Counted from the stretch's first letter, positions 32,805-41,509 are shown. The stretch is DNA of 64,000 nucleotides from 62-47 sp051954235 (GCA_051954235.1 JBQCHY010000004.1:31035-95034); one strand, 5' to 3'. Program-made: numbers and translations. The notes: generated from the sequence alone by a model not told the origin.

Positions 32805-34361
32805 TCAGCCGACTTGACGGACCTGCTTCTCCCAGTAGGGACGACGGAGTTCCCGCTTGAGGATCTTTCCGGCGCCAGAGAGGGGCAGTGGCGTCTCGCT
32901 GATGTCGGCGCTGCGCGGGCATTTGTATCCGGCGATCAACGTCTTGCAGAACGCGATCAACTCATCCTCGGAAAGCGTCGCGCCGCTCTTGGTGACGACT
33001 ACGGCATGAACCTGCTCACCCCATTGCGGGCTCGGAATGCCGATCACCGCGCATTGCGCGACGGCCGGATGCTTGGCGACGGCGTTTTCGACTTCAACCG
33101 AATAGACGTTTTCGCCGCCGGAAATAATCATGTCCTTCACGCGATCGACGACGTAGATGAAGCCGTCCTTGTCCATGTAGCCGCCGTCGCCGGTGTGCAT
33201 CCAGCCGTCGACGACCGCCTTTGCGGTTTCTTCCGGCCGCTCCCAGTAACCCATCATCACAACGTCGCCGCGGACAGTGATCTCGCCCACGGCGTCCGTG
33301 GCGACCGGCTTGTCGTCGGCATCGACGATACGCACCTCGCAACCGAGCGTGGCGCGGCCGGCGCCGCGATGGCGTCCCTTGGCGCGGCCATCGCCGATAT
33401 GCTCGTTCCAGTGCAGGAGCGTTGCGATAGGCGATAGTTCGGTCATGCCGTAGGCCTGCGTCAAGCGCACGTTCGGGAGCGCCGTCGTCGTGCGATCCAG
33501 CAGCGCTTCGCTGATCGGCGATGCGCCATAGGTGATATCGCGCAACGATGACATGTCATAAGAGGTCAGCGCCGGATGATCGACCAGCATCTGGATCATC
33601 GTCGGCACCAGTAGCACGTCCGTGACGCGTTCGTTCTGGATCGCGGCCATCACGCCCTCGGGCGTAAAGCTCTGGATGATAACGTTGGAGCCGCCGCTGA
33701 GCAGCAGTGAATACATCGCCGCGCCATTGGCGAGGTGGAACATCGGCGCAGCGTGGAGATAGATCGAGGACGCGGGAAACATGCCTTCGCCGAGTGCGTT
33801 CAACGCATTCGCCATCAGGTTCTGGTGACTGAGCATCACGCCCTTGGAGCGCCCGGTGGTGCCGCCGGTGTAGAAGATGCCGGCGAGGTCGCTGCCCTTG
33901 CGCATTGCGTCCGCAATAGGATTGCTGCGCGCGATCATCGCTTCGTAGGTTTCCATGCCCGCAGGCGTAGCGGTGTCGTCGGCGAACACCAGCTTCATAT
34001 CGGGCAGGGCCTTGGCGAGGGTGTCGCCGGTGGCGGCGAAGGCTGCATCGACGACAAGTACCTTCGCGCGGCAGTCGCGCAGCGCGTCCTCGTTCTCGAG
34101 CGGGCTCCAGCGAATGTTGAGCGGCACGATCACGGCACCGGCCCATGCTGCAGCCAGATAAAGTTCGAGATAGCGATCTGAGTTCAGCATGAGAAGGGCA
34201 ACCCGGTCGCCCTCGCTTATACCAAGTGCATGAAGTCCTGAAGCGAGCCGCGCTACGCGGTCGCCGATCTCGGCCCAGGTCCGGCGTCGGTTCTGAAATA
34301 CGGTGGCAAGTCCATGCGGATTGATTTGCAGCGCGCGCCGCAAGCCATGCGTGACGTTCAT
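32805..34361 (-). CDS. AMP-forming acyl-CoA ligase
   Basis: A 518-residue adenylate-forming CoA ligase. The P-loop is YTGGTTGRSKGVMLSH, followed by AYGMTELSP and GWMHTGDGGY, with the acyl-activating catalytic Lys region near GKILKREL at the C-terminus. It is of the medium-chain/aryl type by length. It is co-directed with the TetR gene whose stop lies 17 bases before its start, and opposite the SCP-x thiolase operon. It would activate the acid degraded by that operon. Substrate unknown. Confidence 0.9.
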   Translation of the reverse strand: MNVTHGLRRALQINPHGLATVFQNRRRTWAEIGDRVARLASGLHALGISEGDRVALLMLNSDRYLELYLAAAWAGAVIVPLNIRWSPLENEDALRDCRAKVLVVDAAFAATGDTLAKALPDMKLVFADDTATPAGMETYEAMIARSNPIADAMRKGSDLAGIFYTGGTTGRSKGVMLSHQNLMANALNALGEGMFPASSIYLHAAPMFHLANGAAMYSLLLSGGSNVIIQSFTPEGVMAAIQNERVTDVLLVPTMIQMLVDHPALTSYDMSSLRDITYGASPISEALLDRTTTALPNVRLTQAYGMTELSPIATLLHWNEHIGDGRAKGRHRGAGRATLGCEVRIVDADDKPVATDAVGEITVRGDVVMMGYWERPEETAKAVVDGWMHTGDGGYMDKDGFIYVVDRVKDMIISGGENVYSVEVENAVAKHPAVAQCAVIGIPSPQWGEQVHAVVVTKSGATLSEDELIAFCKTLIAGYKCPRSADISETPLPLSGAGKILKRELRRPYWEKQVRQVG

Positions 34362-34378
34362 GTTGTCCTCCAGGAATG

Positions 34379-35071
34379 TTAGCGTGATGACGTCTTCCGA
34401 ACGGGCTTTGCGGCCTTCTTTTCGGATTGTTTCTTGTCGAGGCGTTTGGCGATGTCGGCGGTCAGCCGGATCGTGAAATCGTCGGCGATCTGGTCGGGGG
34501 AGAGTTCGCCGTCAGGCTTGTACCAATGCCCGATCCAGTTCAGCGCGCCGAGAATGGCGAAAGCGGTCAACTTCACATCGCACGGCTTGATGGAGCCGTC
34601 CGCAATGCCTTGCTTGATCGCGTTGCGGAACGCGCGATCGATGCGGCGTTTGCCGGTGAGCGTAGTCTTCTGATTGGGCTCGGAGAGATCGGCGACATTG
34701 AAGCGCACCAAGCTGGCGCCGAAATCGCTCGCCATGGTGGCGGCATAGGCGCGCACCAGCATTCGGAGCGTGGCGAGTCCGTTTTCGTCGGCGGATTTGA
34801 TCTCGGCGATCTGGTCCTCGACGCGCTCCTGTCCCATGACCCAGCATTCGAACAGGATGTCTTCCTTGCTGCGGAAGTAGTTGTAGAGCGCCGGTTTGGT
34901 GATGTTCAGCCGGTCCGCGACCTCGTTGAGAGTGGCGCGGTGATAGCCCTGCTCTAGAAACAGTTGCACCGCCGTGCGCAGCACCGCTTCGCGCTTCTCG
35001 TCGCGGGCACGGCGACGGCTTTCGAATGGTAGCCAGGGAGAGCTTTCCGGGGAAGGGGGGCGCGTGTCCAT
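34379..35071 (-). CDS. TetR-family regulator of the SCP-x operon
   Basis: A 230-residue TetR protein. The helix-turn-helix is AVLRTAVQLFLEQGYHRATL then ITKPALYNYFRSKED, about residues 28-75. The C-terminal domain holds LGALNWIGHWYKPDGELS, common in acyl-CoA-responsive members. The C-terminal tail is Lys-rich. It is divergent from the thiolase gene across 94 bases that contain an 18-bp palindrome over the thiolase promoter, so it probably represses both directions and is released by an acyl-CoA. Confidence 0.89.
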   Translation of the reverse strand: MDTRPPSPESSPWLPFESRRRARDEKREAVLRTAVQLFLEQGYHRATLNEVADRLNITKPALYNYFRSKEDILFECWVMGQERVEDQIAEIKSADENGLATLRMLVRAYAATMASDFGASLVRFNVADLSEPNQKTTLTGKRRIDRAFRNAIKQGIADGSIKPCDVKLTAFAILGALNWIGHWYKPDGELSPDQIADDFTIRLTADIAKRLDKKQSEKKAAKPVRKTSSR

Positions 35072-35091
35072 TTGAGATCCTTCGACGGGCG

Positions 35092-35120
35092 TTGACTCCC
35101 GCGCGTCTTACGTATATTAC
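35092..35120 (+). promoter_or_regulatory. Sigma70-type promoter of the thiolase operon
   Basis: TTGACT (35092-35097) and TATTAC (35115-35120) are separated by exactly 17 bases. An AAGGAGG ribosome site and the ATG at 35166 follow. The -10 box overlaps the palindromic operator, which indicates repression by blocking polymerase. Confidence 0.65.
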
Positions 35121-35132
35121 CCAAGGGTAATA
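35115..35132. promoter_or_regulatory. Palindromic operator in the tetR-thiolase intergenic region
   Basis: TATTACCC and GGGTAATA flank a two-base AA centre, giving eight paired bases per arm. It covers the thiolase -10 box and start of transcription. A TAATAT on the minus strand inside the same site could serve as the tetR -10. The adjacent TetR protein is the obvious binder. Confidence 0.75.
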
Positions 35133-35165
35133 AAAAGTCCATAGGGTCATTTAAGGAGGTCGACA

Positions 35166-36350
35166 ATGTCTTCACAGGCTTACGTTGCCGGAGTCGGCAT
35201 GATTCCTTTCACCAAGCCGGGTGCGAATGAGCCGTATCATGTGATGGGCAGCGAGGCGTTGCGGCGTGCCTTGAACGATGCCGGTATCGACTATGCCGCC
35301 GTGCAGCAGGCCTACGTCGGTTATGTCTATGGCGACTCGACCTGTGGCCAACGCGCGCTTTATCCGGTCGGCATGACCGGCATTCCCGTCGTCAACGTCA
35401 ACAACAACTGCTCGACCGGATCGACTGCGCTGTTCCTGGCGCGGCAGGCGATCGAATCCGGTGCGGCCGATTGTGTGCTGGCGCTGGGCTTCGAGCAGAT
35501 GAAGCCGGGTGCTCTGGGCTCGGTGTATACCGACCGCCCGAGTGCGTTCGAGGATTTCGATGCCGCCGCCGACAAGCTGGTCGATGCGCCCGGTATTCCG
35601 TTGGCGTTGCGTTACTTCGGCGGCGCCGGCCTCAGCCACATGAAGAAATACGGCACGCCGCTGACGGCGTTTGCCAAGATCCGGGCCAAGGCGAGCCGCC
35701 ATGCCAGGAACAATCCGCTGGCGCTGTTCCGCAAGGAAGTCACGGCCGACGACGTCATGAACGATCAGGTGATCTGGCCCGGTGTGATGACGCGGCTGAT
35801 GGCGTGTCCGCCGACCTGCGGAGCGGCGGCCGCGATCCTGGTGTCCGACAAGTTCGCCAAACGGCACGGCCTGCGCGCCGATGTCCGCATTCGCGCGCAG
35901 TCGATGACGACCGATACGCCCTCAACCTTCGGCGCCGGCGATATGATGCAGGTTGTCGGCTCCGACATGGCCAAGGCTGCTGCCAAGCAGGTCTACGAAG
36001 CCGCCGGCGTCGGCCCGGGCGATCTCGATGTGGTCGAACTGCACGACTGCTTCGCGCATAACGAACTCATCACCTACGAAGCGCTGGGGCTTTGCCCTGA
36101 AGGTGAGGCCGCGCGCTTCATCGACGACGGCGACAACACCTATGGCGGCAAGATCGTCACCAATCCGTCTGGCGGTCTGCTGTCGAAGGGGCATCCGTTG
36201 GGTGCCACCGGGCTCGCGCAGTGCTACGAACTGACGCGTCAGTTGCGGGGCACGGCGGAGGCCACCCAGGTCGATGGTGCGCGTCTGGCGCTCCAGCACA
36301 ATCTGGGCCTCGGCGGCGCTTGCGTCGTCTCGCTGTACGAGCGCGTGTGA
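35166..36350 (+). CDS. Thiolase of the SCP-x / lipid-transfer type
   Basis: A 394-residue thiolase-superfamily enzyme. The nucleophile is Cys82 in NNNCSTGSTA, followed by ELHDCFAHNE, KGHPLGATG and LGGACVVSLY. This set marks the SCP-x/non-specific lipid transfer thiolases, which cleave branched or steroid-like 3-ketoacyl-CoA. No SCP2 sterol-carrier domain is attached. AAGGAGG lies six bases before the ATG. It is the first gene of a six-gene plus-strand run that ends at 40044. Confidence 0.9.
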   Translation: MSSQAYVAGVGMIPFTKPGANEPYHVMGSEALRRALNDAGIDYAAVQQAYVGYVYGDSTCGQRALYPVGMTGIPVVNVNNNCSTGSTALFLARQAIESGAADCVLALGFEQMKPGALGSVYTDRPSAFEDFDAAADKLVDAPGIPLALRYFGGAGLSHMKKYGTPLTAFAKIRAKASRHARNNPLALFRKEVTADDVMNDQVIWPGVMTRLMACPPTCGAAAAILVSDKFAKRHGLRADVRIRAQSMTTDTPSTFGAGDMMQVVGSDMAKAAAKQVYEAAGVGPGDLDVVELHDCFAHNELITYEALGLCPEGEAARFIDDGDNTYGGKIVTNPSGGLLSKGHPLGATGLAQCYELTRQLRGTAEATQVDGARLALQHNLGLGGACVVSLYERV

Positions 36351-36359
36351 GGCTCGCGG

Positions 36360-36815
36360 ATGGTTGATCGATCCGCTATCGGGCGCAGCTTCACGCCCGT
36401 CACCGCCCATATCGAGCCGGGCCGGCTGCGCTATTTTTGCGAGACGATCGGGGAGCGCAGCCCGATCTATCGCGATGCGCAGGCGGCGCGCGCCGCGGGG
36501 TATTCGGCGATCCCCGTGCCGCCGACCTATCTGTTCTGTATGGAAATGATGGATGCGGAAAATCCATTCGAGTTTCTCACTGAGCTCGATATCGATCTCG
36601 CGCGGGTGCTGCATGGCGAGCAGGGCTTCACCTATCATGTGCCCGCGGTAGTCGGCGATACGCTGACATTCCGCTCCCGCGTCACCGACGTGACCGAAAA
36701 GAAGGGCGGCGCGATGACGTTGATCGCGGTCGTTACCGAAGTCACGCGGCAGGATGGTGTCCATATTGCCGACACGACGCGGACCATCGTGGTGCGAAAT
36801 CCAAAGGCGGCATGA
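36360..36815 (+). CDS. MaoC-like hydratase, N-terminal-type subunit
   Basis: A 151-residue hot-dog-fold protein of the FAS1-dehydratase/MaoC N-terminal type (HadA/HadC-like). It shows FTPVTAHIEPGRLRYFCE, then IPVPPTYLFCMEM and VVGDTLTFRSRVTDV. It lacks the catalytic Asp-His motif, which is carried by the next gene. The ATGA overlap with that gene suggests a two-subunit hydratase acting on enoyl-CoA. The start is nine bases after the thiolase stop. Confidence 0.82.
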   Translation: MVDRSAIGRSFTPVTAHIEPGRLRYFCETIGERSPIYRDAQAARAAGYSAIPVPPTYLFCMEMMDAENPFEFLTELDIDLARVLHGEQGFTYHVPAVVGDTLTFRSRVTDVTEKKGGAMTLIAVVTEVTRQDGVHIADTTRTIVVRNPKAA

Positions 36816-37228
36816 ACGTGACACAAACAGCAAGCCGCTCGGTCGGCGATCGCGTGGTGCATAAGGCGTTCGCGCCGATCACACGTCATACGCTGGCGCT
36901 CTATTGCGGGGCGTCGGGCGATCACAACCCCATCCATGTTGATCTCGATTTCGCGAAGAAAGCGGGATTTCCGGACGTTTTCACGCACGGCATGCTGGTG
37001 ATGGCCTATCTCGGGCAAGCGCTGACCGATGCGGTTTGCCCGAAAGATATCCGCGCTTTCTCGACGCGGTTCGCGGCCATCACGCAACTCGGTGCAAGTC
37101 TGACCTGCGAGGGCCACGTCATCGAATGGCTCGATCACAATGGCGAGCCCTGCATGAAGATCGCGCTGGTCGCCAAGGATGAGACCGGCGAGGCCAAGCT
37201 GCTCGGCGAAGCCATCGTCGCACGTTGA
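36812..37228 (+). CDS. MaoC-like (R)-specific enoyl-CoA hydratase, catalytic subunit
   Basis: A 138-residue hot-dog hydratase with the full R-hydratase motif: GDHNPIHVD with Asp and His, then the FTHGML segment. It overlaps the preceding MaoC-type gene by four bases. Together they probably form a heteromeric hydratase, as HadAB and the steroid-side-chain hydratases do. It would hydrate the enoyl-CoA made by the acyl-CoA dehydrogenase encoded downstream. Confidence 0.87.
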   Translation: MNVTQTASRSVGDRVVHKAFAPITRHTLALYCGASGDHNPIHVDLDFAKKAGFPDVFTHGMLVMAYLGQALTDAVCPKDIRAFSTRFAAITQLGASLTCEGHVIEWLDHNGEPCMKIALVAKDETGEAKLLGEAIVAR

Positions 37229-37268
37229 TCCATTCCAATCGTTCAAGACATCCGAAGAGAAACACGCC

Positions 37269-38096
37269 ATGAGAAAGCTTGAAGGAAAAGTCGCGCTGGT
37301 GACCGGCTCCGGTCGCGGCATCGGTCGGGCCATTGCACTGAAGCTGGCGAGCGAAGGCGCGAGCGTCGTCGTCAACGACCTCGACGCCGCGCCGGGCGAT
37401 GCGGTGGCGGATGAGATCAAGGCCGCCGGAGGCCGCGCGGTTGCCGTCAACGGCAGCGTCTCCGAAGCCGGCTTCGCCGACCGTTTTGTCGGCGCCGGAC
37501 TGGAGTCCTTCGGGGGCCTGGACATTCTTGTCAACAACGCGGGCTACACCTGGGACGCGACTATTCAGAAAATGACCGACGAGCAGTTTCAGGCGATGCT
37601 GGACGTGCATCTGGTGGCGCCGTTCCGCATCCTGCGCGTCGCCGCGGAGCCGATCCGTGTGATGGCGAAGAAGGAAGCCGAAGCCGGCCGCGAAGTGTTC
37701 CGCAAGGTGGTGAACATCTCATCGATCGCCGGCCTCTACGGCAATGCGGGGCAGGCGAGCTATTCCTCGGCGAAGGCGTCGCTGATCGGTCTTACCCGGA
37801 CGTTGTGCAAGGAGTGGGGGCGTTACAAGGTCAACGTCAATTGCGTCGCCTTCGGTCTGATCAACACCCGGCTGACGCAGCCGATTGAGGCGCAGCAGAA
37901 GACCATCGACGTCGCCGGACGCGACATCAAGGTCGGCGTGCAGCCGCAAATGCTCGACGCCATGTCGCGGATGATTCCGCTCGGCCGTGGCGGTACGCCG
38001 GAAGAGGCGGCTGATGCGGTGTACTTGTTCTGTAGCCCGGAATCCAACTACATCAGCGGACAGGTCGTCGTCTGCGGCGGCGGTTTGATCATTTAA
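37269..38096 (+). CDS. SDR, FabG/MFE-like 3-hydroxyacyl-CoA dehydrogenase
   Basis: A 275-residue classical SDR. Motifs are TGSGRGIGRA, NNAGYTWD, Ser in NISSIAG, YSSAK and NCVAFGLINTRL. A C-terminal insertion (DVAGRDIKVGVQPQ) resembles the SDR domain of peroxisomal multifunctional enzymes that partner MaoC hydratases. I start at 37269, following GAAGAGAAA. It would oxidise the (R)-3-hydroxyacyl-CoA from the MaoC pair for the SCP-x thiolase. Confidence 0.87.
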   Translation: MRKLEGKVALVTGSGRGIGRAIALKLASEGASVVVNDLDAAPGDAVADEIKAAGGRAVAVNGSVSEAGFADRFVGAGLESFGGLDILVNNAGYTWDATIQKMTDEQFQAMLDVHLVAPFRILRVAAEPIRVMAKKEAEAGREVFRKVVNISSIAGLYGNAGQASYSSAKASLIGLTRTLCKEWGRYKVNVNCVAFGLINTRLTQPIEAQQKTIDVAGRDIKVGVQPQMLDAMSRMIPLGRGGTPEEAADAVYLFCSPESNYISGQVVVCGGGLII

Positions 38097-38108
38097 GGGG
38101 CAATGCTG

Positions 38109-39254
38109 ATGCCGTATCGCTCGCCGTGGATGACCGAAGAACTGGATGCTTTCCGCGACCAGTTCCGCAAGTTTCTCACCAAGGATCTCGCGCCGCAGGC
38201 TGAGACGTGGCGCAAACAGCGGCTGGTGGATCGCTCCGCCTGGCTGGCGCTTGGCGAAATGGGAACGCTGCTGCCCAGCGTTCCGGAAAATTACGGCGGT
38301 CTTGGCGGCAGCATCGCCTATGACACGGTGGTGTTCGAGGATATCGAACGCATCGTTCCGGAACTAACCAACGGGATCACCGTCTCGAGCGGCATCGTCG
38401 CGCATTACATCGAGAGATACGGTTCCCAGGCGCAGAAGCAGCGTTGGCTGCCGGGCATGGCGCGCGGCGAACTGATCGGCGCCATCGCCATGACCGAGCC
38501 CGGCACCGGGTCCGATCTGCAAAGCGTGCGGACCTCGGCCCGGCGCGAAGGCGACACCTATGTCATCAACGGTCAGAAAACCTTCATCACCAACGGCCAG
38601 ACGTGCGATCTCGTCATCGTGGTCGCGCGCACCGGCGGCGCGGGCGCGAAGGGCCTGTCTCTGATCGTCGTCGAAACCAACGATGCGAAGGGATTTCGGC
38701 GCGGGCGGAAGCTCGACAAGATCGGTCTGCCTGCGGCCGATACATCCGAACTGTTCTTCGAGGATGTCATCGCGCCATGCGAAAACCTGCTCGGACCGGA
38801 GGAGGGGCATGGCTTCGTACAACTCATGCAGCAATTGGCGTGGGAGCGGCTGATTATCGCGATCGGCGCGGTATCGTCGATGGAGCGCGCGGTCGAATTG
38901 ACCGCCGACTACACCAAGGAGCGCAAGGCCTTCGGCAAGGCGCTGCTCGACTTCCAGAACACCGCCTTCACGCTGGCCGAACGCAAGACCGAGGCGACAG
39001 TGGCGCGCGTGTTCGTCGACTACTGCGTCGGGCAGATGATCGCCGGCGATCTCGATGCCGTCACCGCCTCGATGGCGAAGTGGTGGTGCTCGCAGAAGCA
39101 GGTCGAGACGATCGACGAATGCCTGCAGTTGCACGGCGGATACGGCTACATGGAAGAATATCCGATCTCGCGGATGTTCGTCGATGCGCGGGTGCAGAAG
39201 ATTTATGGCGGTGCCAACGAAATCATGAAACTGCTGATTGCGCGATCGTTGTAG
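38109..39254 (+). CDS. Acyl-CoA dehydrogenase
   Basis: A 381-residue acyl-CoA dehydrogenase with AMTEPGTGSDLQSV, INGQKTFITNG and LHGGYGYMEEYPISR. The medium-chain catalytic Glu position is Gly (KIYGGANEI), a common bacterial pattern; Glu246 in WERL is the likely base. Two ATGs exist; 38109 is better spaced (eight bases) from AAGGGG than 38103. It begins 12 bases after the SDR stop. Confidence 0.9.
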   Translation: MPYRSPWMTEELDAFRDQFRKFLTKDLAPQAETWRKQRLVDRSAWLALGEMGTLLPSVPENYGGLGGSIAYDTVVFEDIERIVPELTNGITVSSGIVAHYIERYGSQAQKQRWLPGMARGELIGAIAMTEPGTGSDLQSVRTSARREGDTYVINGQKTFITNGQTCDLVIVVARTGGAGAKGLSLIVVETNDAKGFRRGRKLDKIGLPAADTSELFFEDVIAPCENLLGPEEGHGFVQLMQQLAWERLIIAIGAVSSMERAVELTADYTKERKAFGKALLDFQNTAFTLAERKTEATVARVFVDYCVGQMIAGDLDAVTASMAKWWCSQKQVETIDECLQLHGGYGYMEEYPISRMFVDARVQKIYGGANEIMKLLIARSL

Positions 39255-39267
39255 GAGAGGAACGCAT

Positions 39268-40044
39268 ATGCCGATGGTTCTGACCGAGCGTCGCGGTGGG
39301 GTCGCCATTCTCACCCTCAACAATCCGCAGCAGTACAATGCGCTGGGCGGTAGTCTCCTGCCCGAACTCAATGCGGCATTAGATTCGACACTGTCGGATA
39401 GTGCGGTACGCGCTATCCTGTTGACCGGCGCGGGAAAAGGATTTTGCTCCGGCGCGCAGCTTGGTGGCGATGCGTTCGATGCCGGAGAGCGCGTTGCGTC
39501 GCGATTGCGGGAGCAGGTCAGCCCGCTGATCGAGAAGATGCGCGGCAGCGATAAGCCTATCGTTGTTGCCGTCAACGGTCCGGCCGCCGGCGCGGGTGTC
39601 GGCATCGCGCTCGCAGGTGACATCGTTATCGCCGCCCATTCGGCGCGTTTCGTGCTCAGTTTTGTTCGGCTTGGTGCCGCGTTGGATGCCGGCACCTCGC
39701 TGTTCCTGCAACGCTCGATCGGGATCGCACGCGCTCGCGCCCTGGCGCTGCTCGGAGAACCGGTCACTGCCGAGCAGGCGGCGCAATGGGGCTTGATCTG
39801 GAAGACGGTCGACGATGCGGCGCTGTTCGACGAGGCTCTTGCGGTCGCGCAACGGTTCGCGGATGGGCCGCCCGTCAGTATCGGCCTGATCAAGGCGCAG
39901 GTCGAAGCCGCGTGGAGTGCACCGCTGGCGGATGCACTGGATGGCGAGGCGGTGGCGCAGGGACGTGCCTTCGTAACGGATGACTTGCGGGAAGGCGCGG
40001 CGGCTTTTGTCGAGAAGCGCCCGCCGCGCTTCACTGGCCGCTAG
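39268..40044 (+). CDS. Enoyl-CoA hydratase/isomerase family
   Basis: A 258-residue crotonase with oxyanion segment GFCSGAQLGG and GPAAGAGVGIALAGDI. The hydratase Glu positions are not conserved: the first is Val, and the second region reads SFVRLGAALDAG, with an Asp where isomerases such as PaaG have PDxG. An isomerase or other CoA-ester reaction is therefore more likely than hydration, which the MaoC pair can supply. AGGAGAGG lies before the ATG at 39268. It is the last gene of the operon. Confidence 0.84.
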   Translation: MPMVLTERRGGVAILTLNNPQQYNALGGSLLPELNAALDSTLSDSAVRAILLTGAGKGFCSGAQLGGDAFDAGERVASRLREQVSPLIEKMRGSDKPIVVAVNGPAAGAGVGIALAGDIVIAAHSARFVLSFVRLGAALDAGTSLFLQRSIGIARARALALLGEPVTAEQAAQWGLIWKTVDDAALFDEALAVAQRFADGPPVSIGLIKAQVEAAWSAPLADALDGEAVAQGRAFVTDDLREGAAAFVEKRPPRFTGR

Positions 40045-40072
40045 GATTTCCACAGGGCCATCGCCCACTACC

Positions 40073-40543
40073 TCACGGCAGATAGTTCGTCGGCACCGCG
40101 GTCGTGAACTTGAGTTCTTCCATCGAAATGGAAGAATTGATCTGCGAAAATTCCAGCTTCTCGATCATGGTCTTATAGACCTGATCGTATGCGGCGACGT
40201 CAGGGACCAGCACTTTCAGGATGTAGTCGACCGTGCCGGTCAATCGATAGGCCTCGACGATCTGCGGAATGCTCTCGATCATCTGGCGGAATTTGACCAG
40301 CCACGCCATCTCGTGGCGCGGCGCCGTGACGGAGATGAAGACCGTCATCGGCACGCCGGCTTTCCTGGGATCGACCAGCGTCACGCGCTCGCGAATGACA
40401 CCGGCTTCCTCCATCCGCCGGATGCGGCGCCAGCACGGCGTTTGCGACAATCCGACCTTCTCCGCGATTTCGCCGACCGGACGATCGCGCTGCTGGAGAA
40501 GATCGAGAATTTTCCGATCGATCTCGTCGAAGCTGGTCGTCAT
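40073..40543 (-). CDS. Lrp/AsnC-family transcriptional regulator
   Basis: A 156-residue Lrp-type protein. The N-terminal winged helix-turn-helix is IDRKILDLLQQ, then VGLSQTPCWRRIRRMEEAGVI. The C-terminal RAM domain contains VEAYRLTGTVDYILKVLV, the ligand and oligomer interface. The start at 40543 makes an ATGA overlap with the upstream VOC gene; a longer frame through that gene is not family-like. A sequence with 13 of 15 matches to the E. coli Lrp consensus lies at 41452-41466, so it likely controls its own unit and the divergent importer. The ligand should be an amino acid. Confidence 0.9.
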   Translation of the reverse strand: MTTSFDEIDRKILDLLQQRDRPVGEIAEKVGLSQTPCWRRIRRMEEAGVIRERVTLVDPRKAGVPMTVFISVTAPRHEMAWLVKFRQMIESIPQIVEAYRLTGTVDYILKVLVPDVAAYDQVYKTMIEKLEFSQINSSISMEELKFTTAVPTNYLP

Positions 40544-41406
40544 CTCTGGATGAACTCCATCAGCGTGCCGCCGGCGTCGACCGGAGAGACGAAAACGCTT
40601 TTGCCGTTCCGACCCTTGATGAAGCCGATTGATTTCGATTGCAGGTGCGCTTGCGTCTTCGCGATGTCGTCGACGGCGATCTGAAGCGCGGCGAAGGCAC
40701 CGCGCAGGATTTTTTCGGCATCCATTCCGGCATAGTATTCGGTGATCGCCGCTGGCGTCATGCATGTGATCTTCGCCGACTTGTCGCCGGTGGTCACCGT
40801 GTATCTGTTGTCCGCGCCGTGGACTTGTCCCGCCGCGAACAGGCGGCCAAAACCGCGCGCTGTTTCTTCCGGAGATGTGGAGCAGACGACAACGCCCGCC
40901 AGCGCAATCGCGCCATTGGCGTGAGTCATCAGTTCGGGCCGCCACACCATGTCGCGGGTCTTGTGCTGGCACATGAACATCTCGCCCCGTGGCACCTCGC
41001 GCGGCTCGAATGTCGTGACGGCGAAGGCTGCGGTGCCGGTGCTGCCATCGGGCAGCGGCAGCGGGCGCGAAAAATCCATGACATCGCTGGTCGCAATCCC
41101 TAGTTCGGCCAGCGCGGCGCGCGCGGCATGCGCATCGCCGATGCGGCAGGCGATCGACGACATACCCTCGCCGTTCTTGGCCAGTGCTTCCCGCTTACTG
41201 GCGTTGCGCAGCGTCTCCGCGATCATGCCGAGCAATTCGAAATAGTCGTCCTGCAAGATGATCGTGTAATTCGCGCTGCCCATGTGCGGGCTGTGCGTGC
41301 CGCGCGGTGACAGCGTGAAGCCGAGCGCAGCGAAGCTTTTGGCCGAAGCATCCAGATCGGAAACCAGGATGACGATGTGATCGATGCCTTTGACAGGATG
41401 GGTCAT
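40540..41406 (-). CDS. VOC-family (glyoxalase-like) protein
   Basis: A 288-residue vicinal-oxygen-chelate protein of the glyoxalase-like 3 type. The N-terminal repeat opens GIDHIVILVSDLDASAKSF, and a second repeat is seen toward the C-terminus (VDDIAKTQAHLQSKSIGF). It is probably a metal-dependent enzyme or binding protein in the cytoplasm. The gene overlaps lrp by four bases and is divergent from the peptide importer, so it belongs to the same regulon. The reaction is not known. Confidence 0.8.
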   Translation of the reverse strand: MTHPVKGIDHIVILVSDLDASAKSFAALGFTLSPRGTHSPHMGSANYTIILQDDYFELLGMIAETLRNASKREALAKNGEGMSSIACRIGDAHAARAALAELGIATSDVMDFSRPLPLPDGSTGTAAFAVTTFEPREVPRGEMFMCQHKTRDMVWRPELMTHANGAIALAGVVVCSTSPEETARGFGRLFAAGQVHGADNRYTVTTGDKSAKITCMTPAAITEYYAGMDAEKILRGAFAALQIAVDDIAKTQAHLQSKSIGFIKGRNGKSVFVSPVDAGGTLMEFIQR

Positions 41407-41450
41407 GTGGTGCTTCTCAATGAGTGGGCTGACGACGGTGCTCTTGTAGA

Positions 41451-41467
41451 GTAGTTTATTTATCTAC
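41451..41467. promoter_or_regulatory. Lrp-box-like near-palindrome
   Basis: GTAG and CTAC flank an AT core. The 15-mer at 41452-41466 matches 13 of 15 positions of the published E. coli Lrp consensus YAGHAWATTWTDCTR. It begins 45 bases upstream of the VOC-lrp start and lies between that unit and the divergent ABC operon. The neighbouring Lrp protein is the expected binder. Confidence 0.7.
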
Positions 41468-41509
41468 TTGATGCCAGTTTTATGGTATTTCAAACCTAAG
41501 AAATCACAT

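Noticed and set aside
40544..40972. Longer start for the Lrp regulator
   Set aside because: The extension only reads another frame of the VOC gene. The Lrp family begins at the ATG at 40543, which overlaps the VOC stop.
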